This document shows, in pieces, positions 9,827-20,590 of a stretch of DNA of 64,000 nt. The DNA lies in the NCBI RefSeq assembly GCF_035046505.1, contig NC_089827.1:16367353-16431352 (forward strand). The letters are read 5' to 3'. The notes below the pieces were generated by a model. The model was not told the DNA's origin and did no database searches. It was given only the letters and a program-made list of their open reading frames with translations. This stretch comes from Tiliqua scincoides (lineage: Eukaryota > Chordata > Lepidosauria > Squamata > Scincidae). Within the stretch, counting starts at the first letter, position 1, and each line of letters begins with the position of its first letter. The position numbers and the translations under genes were made by a program.

Positions 9827-11480
9827 TTGACTCCTACCATCCTTTGCTACACAGAGGAAGAAAGTTAGGTTTGCAAAGAAGACTCTCTTGCAGCCCTTGA
9901 TATGTTTCTCAGAGATTTAGTACAGAAAAGCAGTGTCCAGAGTGCCAATTGCTGCACACTGGGAATGCATTCCCCACCACAGCTATCACTTTGCTTTCCA
10001 GAGTGCCCTGCGACTGCCAGTCCCAAGATCGAGATGATGTGATGCTTTGGTTCATCATGTATTTGTGAAAAGCTGGCCACAATGCCCACTGGGGCATTGC
10101 ACTAGAGATATGTATTGGAAGCATGGAAGATATCGAGAGGAGATCGATTGTGGTGTCTGCAGTGGCCCTTTGCTCTGGTAAATCTGGGAAACATAGCATT
10201 AAAGCCTAGACGTTAGTTGTGGGTATACTGCATAGCTGCAATCACTAGAGGCAATGAGGTCTTCAGGAATATAAGTAGCACCTGGAGCAGGGAGAGATTG
10301 TGGCTAGTAGAAGGAGCAGAAAGTTGGAGGAAGGAGTGATTTGCTAACTGATACACTGACTGACCTGGCTAAAGGACTTACTAACAGACCTGCTGACTGA
10401 TGGACTGATTTGACTGGCTGATGGACTGGTAAATGGGCAACTGTGGATGCTGGAACTGTAATGGCTGGAGACTTCTGGTTGGTGGAGAACTGGGGGAGCT
10501 AATTAAAAGCAGACTTCTCTAGGTGAAACTTGGCCTGGGAATTTGGCAAAACGAGACATGACAGGCCAGAGTGTTGTGTTGTCCCACTGGCAACTGCGTA
10601 GTGCTCTGGAACAAAGCGTTCCGGGTCACAGAAGGGACAGATTTGGCTGAATACTGGATCTGGCTCTCAGACTCAGCCCTGGTATAGAACCAGGATCCCA
10701 TCACCTTTGTGTAATGAAGGGAATATTATTCTACATTGACACAGTATGTGAAAGATGCAGTGGAACAGTGGACATGCCGCCCCTCTCTGTGTGAAATTTG
10801 TCCCTGAAGTGGACAAGCAGTTCCAAAGCATTGAATGCTTTTGGTTTAGTCCAGTGCATTCCTCCACAGGCTAAGACAGAAAATAATAAACACTCTACGG
10901 CCCTAACAGAAAGTATGATATTTCCTATGTGATGTTTGACTTTCAGTTCTACTTCATGCTTCCTGGCTGCATTCTAAATTCCTGATCCTAAACTTTGAGC
11001 TTTGTTTTTTGGGTCCCTGATACTTGTGCTTAACTGAATACTTCCCTGACAATTCAAAATAGTGTTCAACTGTAGGTTGTTTTTTTTAAATTACATCTCT
11101 TTAAATGGAAGTACTTTGGTCAAGTGTCAGTAAAGGAAGTCCAAGTGAAAACTGGCAAAATGCTCCAGCTTGCCCAATAGGGCTACTCAGATCTGCACCA
11201 GCTAAATATCTGATGCAAGTCTAAGCAGTGTTTGTTGAGCGTGCAGGCCTGGAAGGGAGTATAGCATAATGTGGCGTCCTCCTCTGCCAATCCCACCCCA
11301 TTCCAAACGGATCCACCCCCATTCTGTTCTCCCCTCTCCCAGAAATGCCTTCTCCCCACCTCCAGCCCTCCTCAACCCCCTGTGTGGCTCAGTGCTTTTC
11401 TTACCTCCATCAGTGGCCAAGGATCTGAACAGAGCACCAGTGGGCTGACACAGGCCTTCCCACCAGCACTGCTGCCTCTA
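9827..11480. other. Unassigned non-coding stretch
   Basis: No gene recognised. Around 10250-10560 a TATA-like GAATATAAGTAGC is followed by repeated CTGACTG/GACTGGCTGATGG motifs. This may be part of an old long repeat, but no ends could be found. C-rich DNA lies at 11280-11400. Confidence 0.35.
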
Positions 11481-11781
11481 GAGCAGTGTCCCCAATGTTT
11501 GTCCTCCAGTGTACCACTTTACATGACCCACCTATTTGAAGTTCCACTGGAAGTAACTGGCGATGACATCATCATCAGTTATTTCTAGGTTGGGAGGTCA
11601 GATGTGACGTGACAAACACCAGTGAGAGGCGCAGGGTGGATAGGAGGGCTTTTCAAGTGTGGAAAAACACACTTTGGAGCTATGCCTGCTGAGTTGAGCC
11701 TCCTACCACTGTTCATTGTGTCACACTCCTGGTCTCCCTGCTGGGTGGCAGGTGTCAGGGATGCTGCAAGTTCTTGTTGTT

Positions 11782-12153
11782 AGCAACCTTCAGTCTCGAA
11801 AGACTATGGTATCGCGCTCTGAAAGGTGGTTCTGGAACAGCGTCTAGTGTGGCTGAAAAGGCCAATTTGGGAGTGACAATCCCTTCCACACTGGGAGCAA
11901 GTGCAGTCTGTCCCTGGTCTGTCTCCCTGGCTATGGGCCTTCCTTCTTTGCCTCTTTGCCTCAGTCTGTTGGCCAAGTGTCTCTTCAAACTGGGAAAGGC
12001 CATGCTGCACAGCCTGCCTCCAAGCGGGCCGCTCAGAGGCCAGGGTTTCCCACTTGTTGAGGTCCACTCCTAAGGCCTTCAGATCCCTCTTGCAGATGTC
12101 CTTGTATCGCAACTGTGGTCTACCTGTAGGGCGCTTTCCTTGCACGAGTTCTC
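11782..12153 (-). mobile_element. RTE-like LINE, 3' end (second copy)
   Basis: This is a 5'-truncated copy of the LINE at 2031-3110. It keeps an open frame (11804-12145) that runs through GRPQLRYKDICKRDLKALG into a C-terminal zinc-knuckle-like motif, CSQCGRDCHSQIGLFSHTRR, followed by C. The stop lies only about 20 bases from the element's 3' end, so the 3' untranslated part is very short. Identity to the first copy is high by eye. Confidence 0.88.
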
Positions 12154-13084
12154 CACCTAAAGTAACACCAGTGGTACCAGTGCCACTGATTGAGAAACTT
12201 TATAGCACATTTACAACACTCTCGGCCAGTGCATCTGGTGGAGCACTCCATTAGGATTGTGCTTTGAGTTCTTTACTTCTGTCTACAAACTGAAATGGAA
12301 GAAGCTGTTTATACTTGATAAAAATTTTAATAACTTTCTAAGAGCAAAAAGTTTGGGATACCTTGTTGTCTTTGGGACTTAACAAAAGAAAGCATTTCAC
12401 CATCAGCAATGCATTTTGTGGGATGGTGCAAGAAGACCCTTGAAATACCAGATTTGTCTGCAGGGGGTAAATTGTCCTTGAAAGATATAAAGCCAGCGTA
12501 AAGGAGAATTTATAATGCCTCTCTTGGGTTTGACAATATTAATTTGTCTCAACCCATTTGGAAGTCTTGGCCACACTGACACTTTCCTAGGTGCATTCTA
12601 ATGAGAGTGCCACTGTCTCATTAAGCTAAATGGCATTCAGCATTGAACAAGACAATAATTCAGGCAATTGTCATAGAATATGCGACAAGCCGATATTAAT
12701 AAATGGTAGCCATATGTGCTGAATGTAATGAAAACAGAATAATGAATGTGTGAAAACAAAACCACAATGGAGACTCACCATTCAGGTCCATAATGAATGT
12801 GGAAACACAAACAAACGTGCATTTCCGAAAATATTTTGAACATAGATATGAACACATAGACATGTGCAGAGTAGTGTGCATGACAAAAGGTTTTTCTTGC
12901 TTTCCATGTCAGCTGCAGTTACTGGATGAAACTTTCAGAGTGTCTTAATTTTAAACAATAACATTCCAGCTCAAATGAGCCATGTATTTTAAAGAGTACG
13001 TTTTGCACGGCTCTGAACATTAGTGAACAATGCGATACAGTAAAACAGTGTAAGGAAGTTTAAATGGTTTCCTTAGACACATAT
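12154..13084. other. Unassigned non-coding stretch
   Basis: A possible hAT end (CCACTGATTGAGAAACT) lies at about 12183. The rest is AT-rich with no recognised repeat or gene. Confidence 0.35.
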
Positions 13085-13097
13085 GAGAAATATACTT

Positions 13098-13333
13098 AGG
13101 GCACAATCCAGAGAGGGAGATAGGCCAGTGCAAGTCCCTTGTACTACCCCCATCCAGAAACACCTCCTTCCTAGCCCTGCCCTCCCCACACCGCCCCACC
13201 GCCTGGCGGTGCACTTAACCCTGGTCAGTAGGTGACACTCCACCACTGGTAGAGGCCTGGTTTATGGCACATTTGCAAATGTGCATGTGCCTGTTCTGCT
13301 GGCAGTAGCCAGCATTGGATCAAGCCCTTAATT
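13098..13333. mobile_element. Possible MITE with AGGGCACAATCCA ends
   Basis: The stretch is bounded by AGGGCACAATCCAGAG and its rough inverse TTGGATCAAGCCCTTA. Such ends resemble the GGCCCAATCC family but the inside differs. No target duplication could be defined. Confidence 0.4.
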
Positions 13334-13375
13334 GGTGTACAGTGAATTTCACTAGAATTTGCTGTTCCAAGTACA

Positions 13376-14104
13376 GGTACCTCTCAATGTACATAGGGGA
13401 TATGTTCTCAGAAATTGGTACATATGTTAAAAATGTAATATACTGAAAATGTGTACATTAAAACTTCTCTTCCTATAGGAACCAATGTAATTGGGATAGG
13501 TTTGGGGAAAAGTCACTGAACGCTCACTTTGACGATTAGTTATTATGGACGAAGACTACTGGGACTGGGACAGGAAGACTGCTGATGTAATTGGCTGTAG
13601 TAATTCAGTCAATTCAGTCAAATGCTATTTTCAACTAGAAGATAGCAGGAAGTGACTTCTAGCTCAATTCAAAGACAACAATGGCAGCCAATTTAAAAGT
13701 ATATGGGGTATTTTTTTACCATATTGGTGCAGTACCTAGAGCAGTATCATCCTGTCTCCCATACATAATCATTACAATGGAGATGGCCGTATTTTCTAGC
13801 CCTAAGCTTGCAGAAAAGACTGCTAGCGTGGTGAGTGTGGTAGAAGTTGGAAAACAAACATGACCCTAGAATGCTGGAAGGAGGGGGGAAAAAAAAAAGC
13901 TCTATAGCTCTTCTAGCAATGGAAGCTGAAAAACGAATGCAGACATTGGATCTCAAAATATTTTGGAGAAGTATGATAACAATGTTTTTGTGTGGCTTTC
14001 CCTTTTTCCCCCATGCAAGATTTCTCAGTAACACTGCATAACCGAGCACAAAATTCTGTTCACTTTTGAGCTATATTCACAGTTTGGATTGTCTTCATCT
14101 AAAA
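13376..14104. other. Unassigned; possible pogo-like remnant at its start
   Basis: TACAGGTACCTCTCAATGTA at 13374 looks like the end of a pogo/mariner-type element and is followed by ATTGGTACATATGTTAAAAA. No second end is found. The remaining bases show no gene. Confidence 0.3.
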
Positions 14105-14516
14105 CAGGGGTGTCAAGCTTGTTTCCTATAGTGAGCCGAACAACATTTATGGTGCCAGCTGAGGGCCAGAAGTGACATAATTAAGCAGGAAGTGACTTTA
14201 TGAAGCAGATAATGGCCAGAAATAAGTACTTTGTTCTCGCATAGAAACTCATTGTGACAGCAACTGTTACCCTGCACATCCCCAATCTCATCTGATCTTG
14301 GAAGCTGAGCAGGGTCAGGCCTGGTTAGTACTTGGATGGGAGACCGCCTGGGAATACCGGGTGCTGTAGGCTTATACCATAGTCTTTCGAGACTGAAGGT
14401 TGCCAACCAGAAACTCATTAGCGATCGGCATGGGAGAGCCTAATTATCAAGCAGACTGGATAAAGAGCCTTCTACAGGCCACATCCAGCCCACGGGCTTT
14501 ATGTTTGACACCCCTG
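14105..14516 (+). mobile_element. hAT, CAGGGGTGTCAAG type, with nested SINE
   Basis: The ends are CAGGGGTGTCAAGCTTG and ATGTTTGACACCCCTG, inverse to each other. Flanking 8-mers ATCTAAAA and ATCAGAGC match only in part. A 5S-derived SINE sits inside (14254-14408), so the hAT is older than the SINE. Another element of this type is 63584-63922, which has a perfect target duplication. Confidence 0.8.
14254..14408 (+). mobile_element. 5S rRNA-derived SINE
   Basis: The body is a 5S rRNA copy that keeps the pol III internal control region: AAGCTGAGCAGGGTCAGGCC (A box) and GGATGGGAGACCGCCTGGGA (C box), ending GGTGCTGTAGGCTT. Directly after this comes the tail ATACCATAGTCTTTCGAGAC and then TGAAGGTTGCCAA, identical to the 3' end of the RTE-like LINE. 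An 11-bp duplication AGAAACTCATT flanks it (14243-14253 and 14409-14419). The first bases of 5S are altered. It is a SINE, not a 5S gene, because of the tail and the duplication. Confidence 0.95.
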
Positions 14517-14787
14517 ATCAGAGCACTCTCAATTAAACTGAATGTGCCTGACAATAGCTTAGATGCCAGATTTCAAACATCATCAAGCTCCTCTCTGCTC
14601 CCTGCCACATCATGTTCCATCTCCTCTTTCATGCTCAAGTAAATCTTGGAGTGAAAGCCCTTCCTTTATGAGCGTTTAATAATGCCCACACATCTTCTAA
14701 CTCCACCTCAACAAGACCTAATTTCTTAGCCAAGCTCACAATGTTTTCTCTGGTTTTAACTGGGTCACATTCAATGCTGAAGCTTAT

Positions 14788-14870
14788 AAGGCTGCAATTC
14801 TATGCACACTTTCCTGGGAGTAAGCCCCATTGAACACAATGGGACTTACTTCTGAGTACACATGTCCTAA
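14788..14870 (+). mobile_element. Palindromic short MITE (family A)
   Basis: Well preserved copy: CTGCAATTCTATGCACAC, CCTGGGAGTAAGCCCCATTG, then the inverse ACAATGGGACTTACTTCTGA. Confidence 0.75.
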
Positions 14871-15484
14871 GTCACATGCTAGATACAGGCAAAGTTTTTT
14901 CTTACTTTTTAATTATAATTTTATTTTAAAAGATCACAGGCACAGGTTTTTTTTTCAAACCCCACTCATATGAGAATGACCAACAGCCTCCCATACCTCA
15001 CCGATAAGCATTATAGAGTCTCTAATGTTAGAGATCTACAGAAATCTTCTTCCCATCAGTAGACTTCACTACAACATTAAAAAAAAAATTAGATACGGTT
15101 GAAATGTGCTAACCACACCCTGATCCATTGGTTGGATGAGAGAGGTGGTGATGGAGGAAAGGCAGACAACTTGGGACATTTTCACAAAGGACTTGAATGG
15201 AGGTGTCCGTGGGCATTTTCCACTAGATTTTAAAGGAAAGGTTCTCACCTTTACAATACTGATGCAACCCATCTATCAGCTTTGACATGTGATTGTTGCA
15301 GAAAATATGACCGGTATAACATACCCCTTGGTGATGGAGAACTGGTAAAAGACTTATCGTGTAGCCTTTGAGCATATGGGCATTTGCAGAGTGATAAATG
15401 GTGGTTTCAATTTGCAGTGTCTTTCGGTAACACCCAAACAGTAAGTATAGTGATCTTTAGAAGACTCGAAGCAAGATGCCATTT
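14871..15484. other. Unassigned non-coding stretch
   Basis: No recognised repeat or gene. Homopolymer A and T runs are present. Confidence 0.4.
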
Positions 15485-15504
15485 TGTATGTATGTATGTG
15501 GTTG

Positions 15505-15655
15505 GTTGGCAACCTTCAGTCTCGAAAGACTATGGTATAAGCCTACAGCACCTGGTATTCCCAGGCGGTCTCCCATCCAGGTATTAACCAGACCTGACTC
15601 TGCTTAGCTTCCGAGATCAGACAAGATCAGGCATGTGCAGGGTAACAGCTGCTGT
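15505..15655 (-). mobile_element. 5S rRNA-derived SINE
   Basis: It has the same structure as 14254-14408 on the other strand: LINE-type tail (TTGGCAACCTTCAGTCTCGA), then 5S rRNA in antisense (AGGCGGTCTCCCATCCAGGT). A TGTATGTATG repeat lies on both sides (15485-15499 and 15656-15680). The insertion either hit this microsatellite or duplicated part of it. Confidence 0.93.
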
Positions 15656-16105
15656 CATGTATGTATGTAAGTATGTATGTTCTTGCTGGAATTCTGCTCC
15701 AAAAAAAAAGTCATGGTAGCGGTATCCGAAGCCCTGTGTTGCAGCTGGCTACTAGTGGAAGCACAGGTAGGCTGATGTGTGTGTGGGGAGATGTGGGAGG
15801 AATGGCAGGGAGGGGAGTGAATGAGAGAGTGTCGGGGCAGGGTGGAGGACGAGCAGAAGGGGCATTTAATGGTGGCACTCCCATGCACCAGTATCCGACG
15901 CTCCTTCCCTCTCCCCTTCCCTTACTTTCTTTGGTTCTGTGCCAGCAAAATAGTTCCCTTACCCTGAGGAGAACTCTGGGCTGTGCCACACTCTGGGGAA
16001 TGTGTCCCTGCACTTCACTGGTGTTGCCGCATCAGCAGTGGGGGGGGTCGTCCAGTCGGGGGGGGGTGTAGCTGGGATTAGACTGAAAACTACTTAAACT
16101 GGTCC
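15656..16105. other. Microsatellite and purine-rich DNA
   Basis: An ATGT microsatellite (to 15680) is followed by G-rich sequence to about 15860 and C-rich sequence beyond. No gene. Frames at 15661-16071 and 15711-16013 are compositional. Confidence 0.4.
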
Positions 16106-16252
16106 CACAACAGTTACCCTGCACATGCCTGATCTTGTCTGATCTCGGAAGCTAAGCAGGGTCAGGCCTGGTTAGTACTTGGATGGGAGACCGCCTGGGA
16201 ATACCAGGTACTGTAGGCTTATACCATAGCCTTTCGAGACTGAAGGTTGCTA
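16106..16252 (+). mobile_element. 5S rRNA-derived SINE
   Basis: The 5S body keeps GATCTCGGAAGCTAAGCAGG and GGATGGGAGACCGCCTGGGA, closer to the 5S gene in its 5' half than the copy at 14254. The LINE-type tail follows at 16219 (TTATACCATAGCCTTTCGAG). No clear target duplication is seen. Confidence 0.93.
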
Positions 16253-17063
16253 ACCACTAGCCAAAGACATTAATGCCACATAAATATGTGTGTGTGCATG
16301 CAGTCATTGATGGCTATGTGCCTCCGTATGTCTGTATTTAATTGTGTGCAAGATCGAGGCCACATTATTTTGACTTGTGCTTTATCTAAATTGCAGTATT
16401 CCCCCCCCCCCAATGATAATTTGAATGATAAGGAATGCCAGAATATTGTGGTTTATTTGCTCAAAGACACCAAAATATGAATTCTGTGCATTTTTTCAGC
16501 TTTCATACAAATACCAATCTTTTATTGTCTGAGAAAGTATTTTAAATGACCCATGTTGTCTATAAATGTCACTTCAGAAAATGGATGCCCTGGGTGAAGA
16601 TGGTAGGACACACTGAAATATGTTTCACCAGAAATATCAGAAAGACCCCCACATATGATCATTATTAATCTATTGCCTAAAATAGCTTTTCTACTCGACT
16701 GTGATTGCAAAGCAACTGAGAACAATATGCACACTTTATTTGCTAAGCAAATAAACTGCCATAAACTATAAAGCAACAATGTTGAACACCATGATAAATC
16801 AGGAGATAATGGATTCCTGTATTTATTAACCTCATAAAATGAGCGAATATGTTTGGCTCTGAACAGTCTCCTAATTTGGAGAAATTGAAGGCCATTTGCG
16901 TGAAGACTGCAATGTGGAGAAGGGAATAGCATACAGGCATGGTTCACAACTGGCTCATAATTTTTGTATAAATAATAGGGATAACACAATCTCAGTCCCC
17001 ACTGATTCTGGAGCTTGTTTCCAACAGCTGCAGCCAAGATAGTTCTCAAAATAGCTTTAAATT
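16253..17063. other. Unassigned non-coding stretch
   Basis: A C run lies at 16400. An open frame of 188 codons on the minus strand (16522-17088) covers much of it, but it begins inside a MITE end and has no recognisable domain. Confidence 0.4.
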
Positions 17064-17071
17064 CAAGTGAG

Positions 17072-17237
17072 GGCCCAATCCTAGCCAACTTTCCAGCACT
17101 GATGCAGCCCCAAGGTAAGGGAACAAGTGTTCCCTTACCTTGAGGAAGCTATCTTGACTGCCCTCCCCCCACAGTATGCAGTGCATGCCCCATTGGCACA
17201 GCTGAGTCAGTGGTGGAAAGTTGGCTAGGATTGGGCC
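17072..17237. mobile_element. GGCCCAATCC-type hAT-like MITE
   Basis: The ends GGCCCAATCCTAGCCAACTT and AAGTTGGCTAGGATTGGGCC are perfect inverses over 20 bases. The flanking 8-mers CAAGTGAG and CAAGTTAC agree at six positions. The inside has a second inverted pair, AAGGGAACAAGTGTTCCCTT. Related copies: 6427-7162 (split), 20997-21162, 3265-3303. 8-bp duplications suggest hAT, but the ends lack the usual CAG start. Confidence 0.8.
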
Positions 17238-17415
17238 CAAGTTACCTTAAACAACTTCTGAATCCTAGAGTTGCATTAAGCAATACTTTATCTTGAGGTC
17301 AAGGGCAGCCCAATCTTATTGAAATTTCCTTACACAGATGTAACGGGGCTTACAATGTATCCCATGGTGAATTTGGCCATCTGGAGGTGTCCTTGAGGTC
17401 AAGGGAATTTTAGTT

Positions 17416-17457
17416 CAGAGCGCGATACCATAGTCTTTCGAGACTGAAGGTTGCCAA
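17416..17457 (+). mobile_element. Tail-only insertion of RTE-like LINE
   Basis: Only the last 40 or so bases of the LINE are present, AGAGCGCGATACCATAGTCT to GAAGGTTGCCAA. The AGAGCGCG part shows that the source is the LINE, not the 5S SINE, which has 5S sequence at that place. Confidence 0.8.
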
Positions 17458-17691
17458 TATATATGCCCTGGAGAAAGCCTCAGAGTCACCAACTGGTCAA
17501 CTCAGACCTGTGCTTGCTAAATTGCTGGTGCAAGTCCAAGTGGATGCCATGATCACCAATCTCATCTGCCCTTCCAGGATCCAATCCACCAATTCCCCAG
17601 CCCTTCCCACTCTACCCCACCCATTACACCCCTTCCCCACTTTTTACTGCTTGGTTCAGAACTTACTTGCTCCTGCATGCATGGAGACCTG
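17458..17691. other. Unassigned, C-rich
   Basis: No gene or repeat recognised. Confidence 0.4.
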
Positions 17692-17693
17692 TA

Positions 17694-18009
17694 CAGGCAC
17701 CTGCCGCTTAACAACCTTCTGTTAATGACAGACCACATATATGACGGTGGTCAAAGAACAACAAAGAGCTCTTAACGAGGCAGTCGGGGCTCCCATAGCC
17801 TGCAGCAGTTGTTTACACAACAAAGAGGCCCTTAATACAAGGAAGAGGCCATCTAACTCCAGCAGCCTGTACAACCAGCTAGTTTCTTGGAGGGAGTGTC
17901 TGTTTACAAAACAAAGGCACTAGATTGGGCTGGATGTTCACTTAACAACCTAATTGCATAACAACAGGGATCGGAGAATGTATCCCCGTCGTTAAGTGGC
18001 GCACACCTG
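17694..18009. mobile_element. Tigger/pogo-like MITE with TA duplication
   Basis: The ends are CAGGCACCTGCCGCTTAAC and the imperfect inverse GTTAAGTGGCGCACACCTG, with TA on each side. About 16 of 22 end bases match. TA target duplication and length of 316 bp fit a Tc1/mariner-superfamily (pogo) MITE. Confidence 0.7.
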
Positions 18010-18121
18010 TACAGGCACCGGCAGGATGGCGCAGGCTTTCCCACTGGTACTACTAACTTCTGTGCTGTCCAACATGCTTTACAGCACATCTGCGGTACCC
18101 TGTGCCAGCAGAGCACTCAGT

Positions 18122-18166
18122 ACTCCAGCGCAGAGGCACAGCGCAGAGGCACAGCGCAGAGGCAGA
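18122..18166 (+). repeat. 13-bp tandem repeat
   Basis: About three units of GCACAGCGCAGAG in a row. Confidence 0.8.
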
Positions 18167-18348
18167 GGATTGTGTAGTCAGGACAATCCAATCAATGCCT
18201 ATTAAAACTAAAGAAATTGCTCTGGGGTATGGCTTGATTATTACATTCCTAATCTTTCCTCAAAAGAGACTATACACACTATCACTTAATGCAGACTGAT
18301 GTGGCATAGCCAAAGGGCTCGCTACCCAGAAGACATTGCATGGAATGA

Positions 18349-18443
18349 CAGTTGTATGATCTGTATGATCAGTTGTATGATCTGTATGATCATATGGTCA
18401 ATTGTATGATCTGTATGATCTGTTGTATGTCAGTTGTATGATT
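18349..18443 (+). repeat. GTTGTATGATCTGTATGATC minisatellite
   Basis: Four to five imperfect units of about 21 bp, with a variant middle unit (CATATGGTCAATTGTATGAT). Confidence 0.9.
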
Positions 18444-18939
18444 TTAGTAGTCTTTTTTCAAGCCAGTGCCTAACCCGGCCTGACATGATCTGTATTCTGT
18501 CCCCATACTATGTATTTTTGGTGTTGTCGTCCGCCCCCCCCCCAAAAAAAAGGAAGACCATGAAGCAATACAGTGTGCGATTTATGGACTACCCTTTTAC
18601 AGTTGGTTTAACACTGTAACACCAAATTAAGTGAACACTAAATCCAAATGTAAGGAAGCATTTTGACTCTTCAGTTTGCATCCCCTCGAGATGGTCCTTA
18701 GCACAAGAAGCTCTAATTACTAATGTAATTAGTAATTAGTGCTTCTATAATTGGAGGTATATTTAAAAATGAATCCTTGATAAACCTATCAAAAATAATA
18801 TTTTTGCTAATAAAGATTAGCATTACAGTGAAATGTCCTCTCACTCACCCTCTGCAGAATTCACTGCAGAACCTGATAAATAAGTCATTTAGATATTTGA
18901 TATTCAGTAATTAATGAATTCTTAGATTTGACAAGCAGC
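18444..18939. other. Unassigned, AT-rich
   Basis: A short palindrome AATTACTAATGTAATTAGTAATT-like sequence lies near 18716. Otherwise nothing recognised. Confidence 0.4.
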
Positions 18940-18995
18940 ATAAACATACAACATACAACAAACCTTTATTAGGCATATAGTTTTACAACTAATAT

Positions 18996-19654
18996 AAGAA
19001 CATAAGAACATAAGAACAGCCCCACTGGATCAGGCCATAGGCCCATCTAGTCCAGCTTCCTGTATCTCACAGCGGCCCACCAAATGCCCCAGGGAGCACA
19101 CCAGATAACAAGAGACCTCATCCTGGTGCCCTCCCCTACATCTGGCATTCTGACTTAACCCATTCCTAAAATCAGGAGGTTGCGCATACACATCATGGCT
19201 TGTACCCCATAATGGATTTTTCCTCCAGAAACTCGTCCAATCCCCTTTTAAAGGCGTCTAGGCTAGACGCCAGCACCACATCCTGTGGCAAGGAGTTCCA
19301 CAGACCAACCACGCGCTGAGTAAAGAAATATTTTCTTTTGTCTGTCCTAACCCGCCCAACACTCAATTTTAGTGGATGTCCCCTGGTTCTGGTATTATGT
19401 GAGAGTGTAAAGAGCATCTCCCTATCCACTCTGTCCATCCCCTGCATAATTTTGTATGTCTCAATCATGTCCCCCCTCAAGCGTCTCTTTTCTAGGCTGA
19501 AGAGGCCCAAACGCCGTAGCCTTTCCTCATAAGGAAGGTGCCCCAGCCCCGTAATCATCTTAGTCGCTCTCTTTTGCACCTTTTCCATTTCCACTATGTC
19601 TTTTTTGAGATGCATAGTGGAAATGGAAAAGGTGCAAAAGAGAGCGACTAAGAT
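18996..19654 (-). mobile_element. CR1 LINE with folded-back 5' end
   Basis: It has the usual CR1 3' end (reads on the plus strand AAGAACATAAGAACAGCCCC) and encodes on the minus strand a 140-codon tail with GLWNSLPQDVVLASSLDAFK. The copy is little diverged from 47622-49290. Its 5' end is unusual: bases 19557-19596 are repeated as an exact inverse at 19615-19654, with an 18-base spacer. It interrupts a Vingi-like LINE and is younger than that. Confidence 0.95.
19193..19615 (-). pseudogene. CR1 reverse transcriptase C-terminal fragment
   Basis: A 140-codon open frame equals the last part of CR1 ORF2: EMEKVQKRATKMITGLGHLP, YEERLRRLGLFSLEKRRLRG, then FFTQRVVGLWNSLPQD. No catalytic residues are included. 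The start codon lies in the folded-back junction and is not native. Confidence 0.85.
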
Positions 19655-19742
19655 ATCTCCAAACAGTCATGTATGAAGGTATATGTTAAAGGAGAGATAA
19701 GAATAAGGGTTAAAACACAACAATTTGCTTACACAGTTACTC

Positions 19743-20561
19743 CTAGTTGCTTAGAACCAGCAGCTTAGCCTGTTCCATGTTGCTCAAATGTAAAAATTTA
19801 GCAAGTGGAAGGGTCACAAATTCGAATTCACCTGCCAGCAAAAGTTGTAAAGAGGTGATCTCAGAGAGACCTTTTTTGTTTCCTGACAACGAGGGGAGAT
19901 GCTGGTCTCTGAGCACTTGATTAAAAGCACAACGCAGAACAATGTGTGGAAGAGAGTCTACCTCTCTGAGGCCACAATTGCAAACTCGTTCTTCCTTCGG
20001 GGCATTTCTAAACCTACCAAGTAGGTCATTAGAAGGCAACACGTTGCATCGGGCTAATGTAAAAGCCCTCCTTGCAAAGGGGCACTCTAAGAAGGTCAGG
20101 TACTTTGGTTGTTTACCAAAAGTATTGTTAAGATGGAAATTTAGGGGCGAACATTTTTTTTGTGCTGCAGCCAAAATCTCTTGCCTTTCTATGTCAGTTA
20201 GTCTTGTTGTCAAGAGCCTGATAGAAACCTCAAGTGTAGCAGCTCCTTGTAGATCTTCCTCAAGACCCATTTGTCTAATTTTCTTATTGAATAGAGCTAA
20301 GCAAGGAGACAACAGCGAGTCAGTCAATAACCCCTTTAACAATGGGTTTTGGTCAGCCCTGAAGCATACTTTGGTCCAGTATTTTAAGAAACTGGACCAA
20401 GCTAGAAACTCCAGCCTATATTGGCCTGTCTCCAGGCAAAGTGCCTCGAAGGGAATGCAATGCGGTACACCTAAGATCTTGTATAGAAAATTAGAATGGA
20501 TCTTTTCAATCGAGTGACAAGCAGCATTTGATTGTCTCTGGGGAGGGAAGATTGCTTGCAA
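19743..20561 (-). pseudogene. LINE ORF2 C-terminal fragment (Vingi/Ingi-like)
   Basis: A 272-codon frame without internal stop. Near the N-terminus it has YKILGVPHCIPFEALCLETG, in the middle ARRAFTLARCNVLPSNDLLG, and at residues about 190-215 a C-x-C..H..C motif (CNCGLREVDSLPHIVLRCAF). Such a motif is known from the C-termini of several LINE groups. The catalytic palm is missing because of 5' truncation. Confidence 0.65.
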
Positions 20562-20590
20562 CTTAAGCAGATCTTGCTGATTTATTCAAT

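Larger units (their letters stand above)
18945..20590 (-). mobile_element. Vingi/Ingi-like LINE 3' part, split by CR1
   Basis: A long open minus-strand frame (19743-20561) encodes the C-terminal part of a LINE ORF2, ending in a cysteine/histidine motif (VCNCGLREVDSLPHIVLRC). Downstream, after a CR1 insertion (18996-19654), the 3' end carries an AATAAAGG signal and a TGTATGTTGTATGTT-like repeat. The family name is from recall of the C-terminal motif and could be another I/Jockey-group LINE. It is 5'-truncated near 20590. Confidence 0.7.

Noticed and set aside
10250-10560. Possible LTR with TATA-like motif and CTGACTG repeats
   Set aside because: No TG..CA ends, no target duplication and no second copy were found.
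14254-16252. 5S rRNA genes
   Set aside because: The copies have altered 5' ends, carry a LINE-type tail, and one has an 11-bp target duplication. They are SINEs.
16522-17088. 188-codon open frame on the minus strand
   Set aside because: It starts in the end of a MITE, has no recognisable domain or codon pattern, and no splice-like context was found. Long frames of this size arise by chance in 64 kb.
18349-18443. CRISPR-like array
   Set aside because: The units are contiguous 21-bp tandem repeats without spacers, in a vertebrate-type sequence.
19942-20517. 191-codon frame on the plus strand
   Set aside because: Antisense to the Vingi-like LINE frame; a shadow frame.
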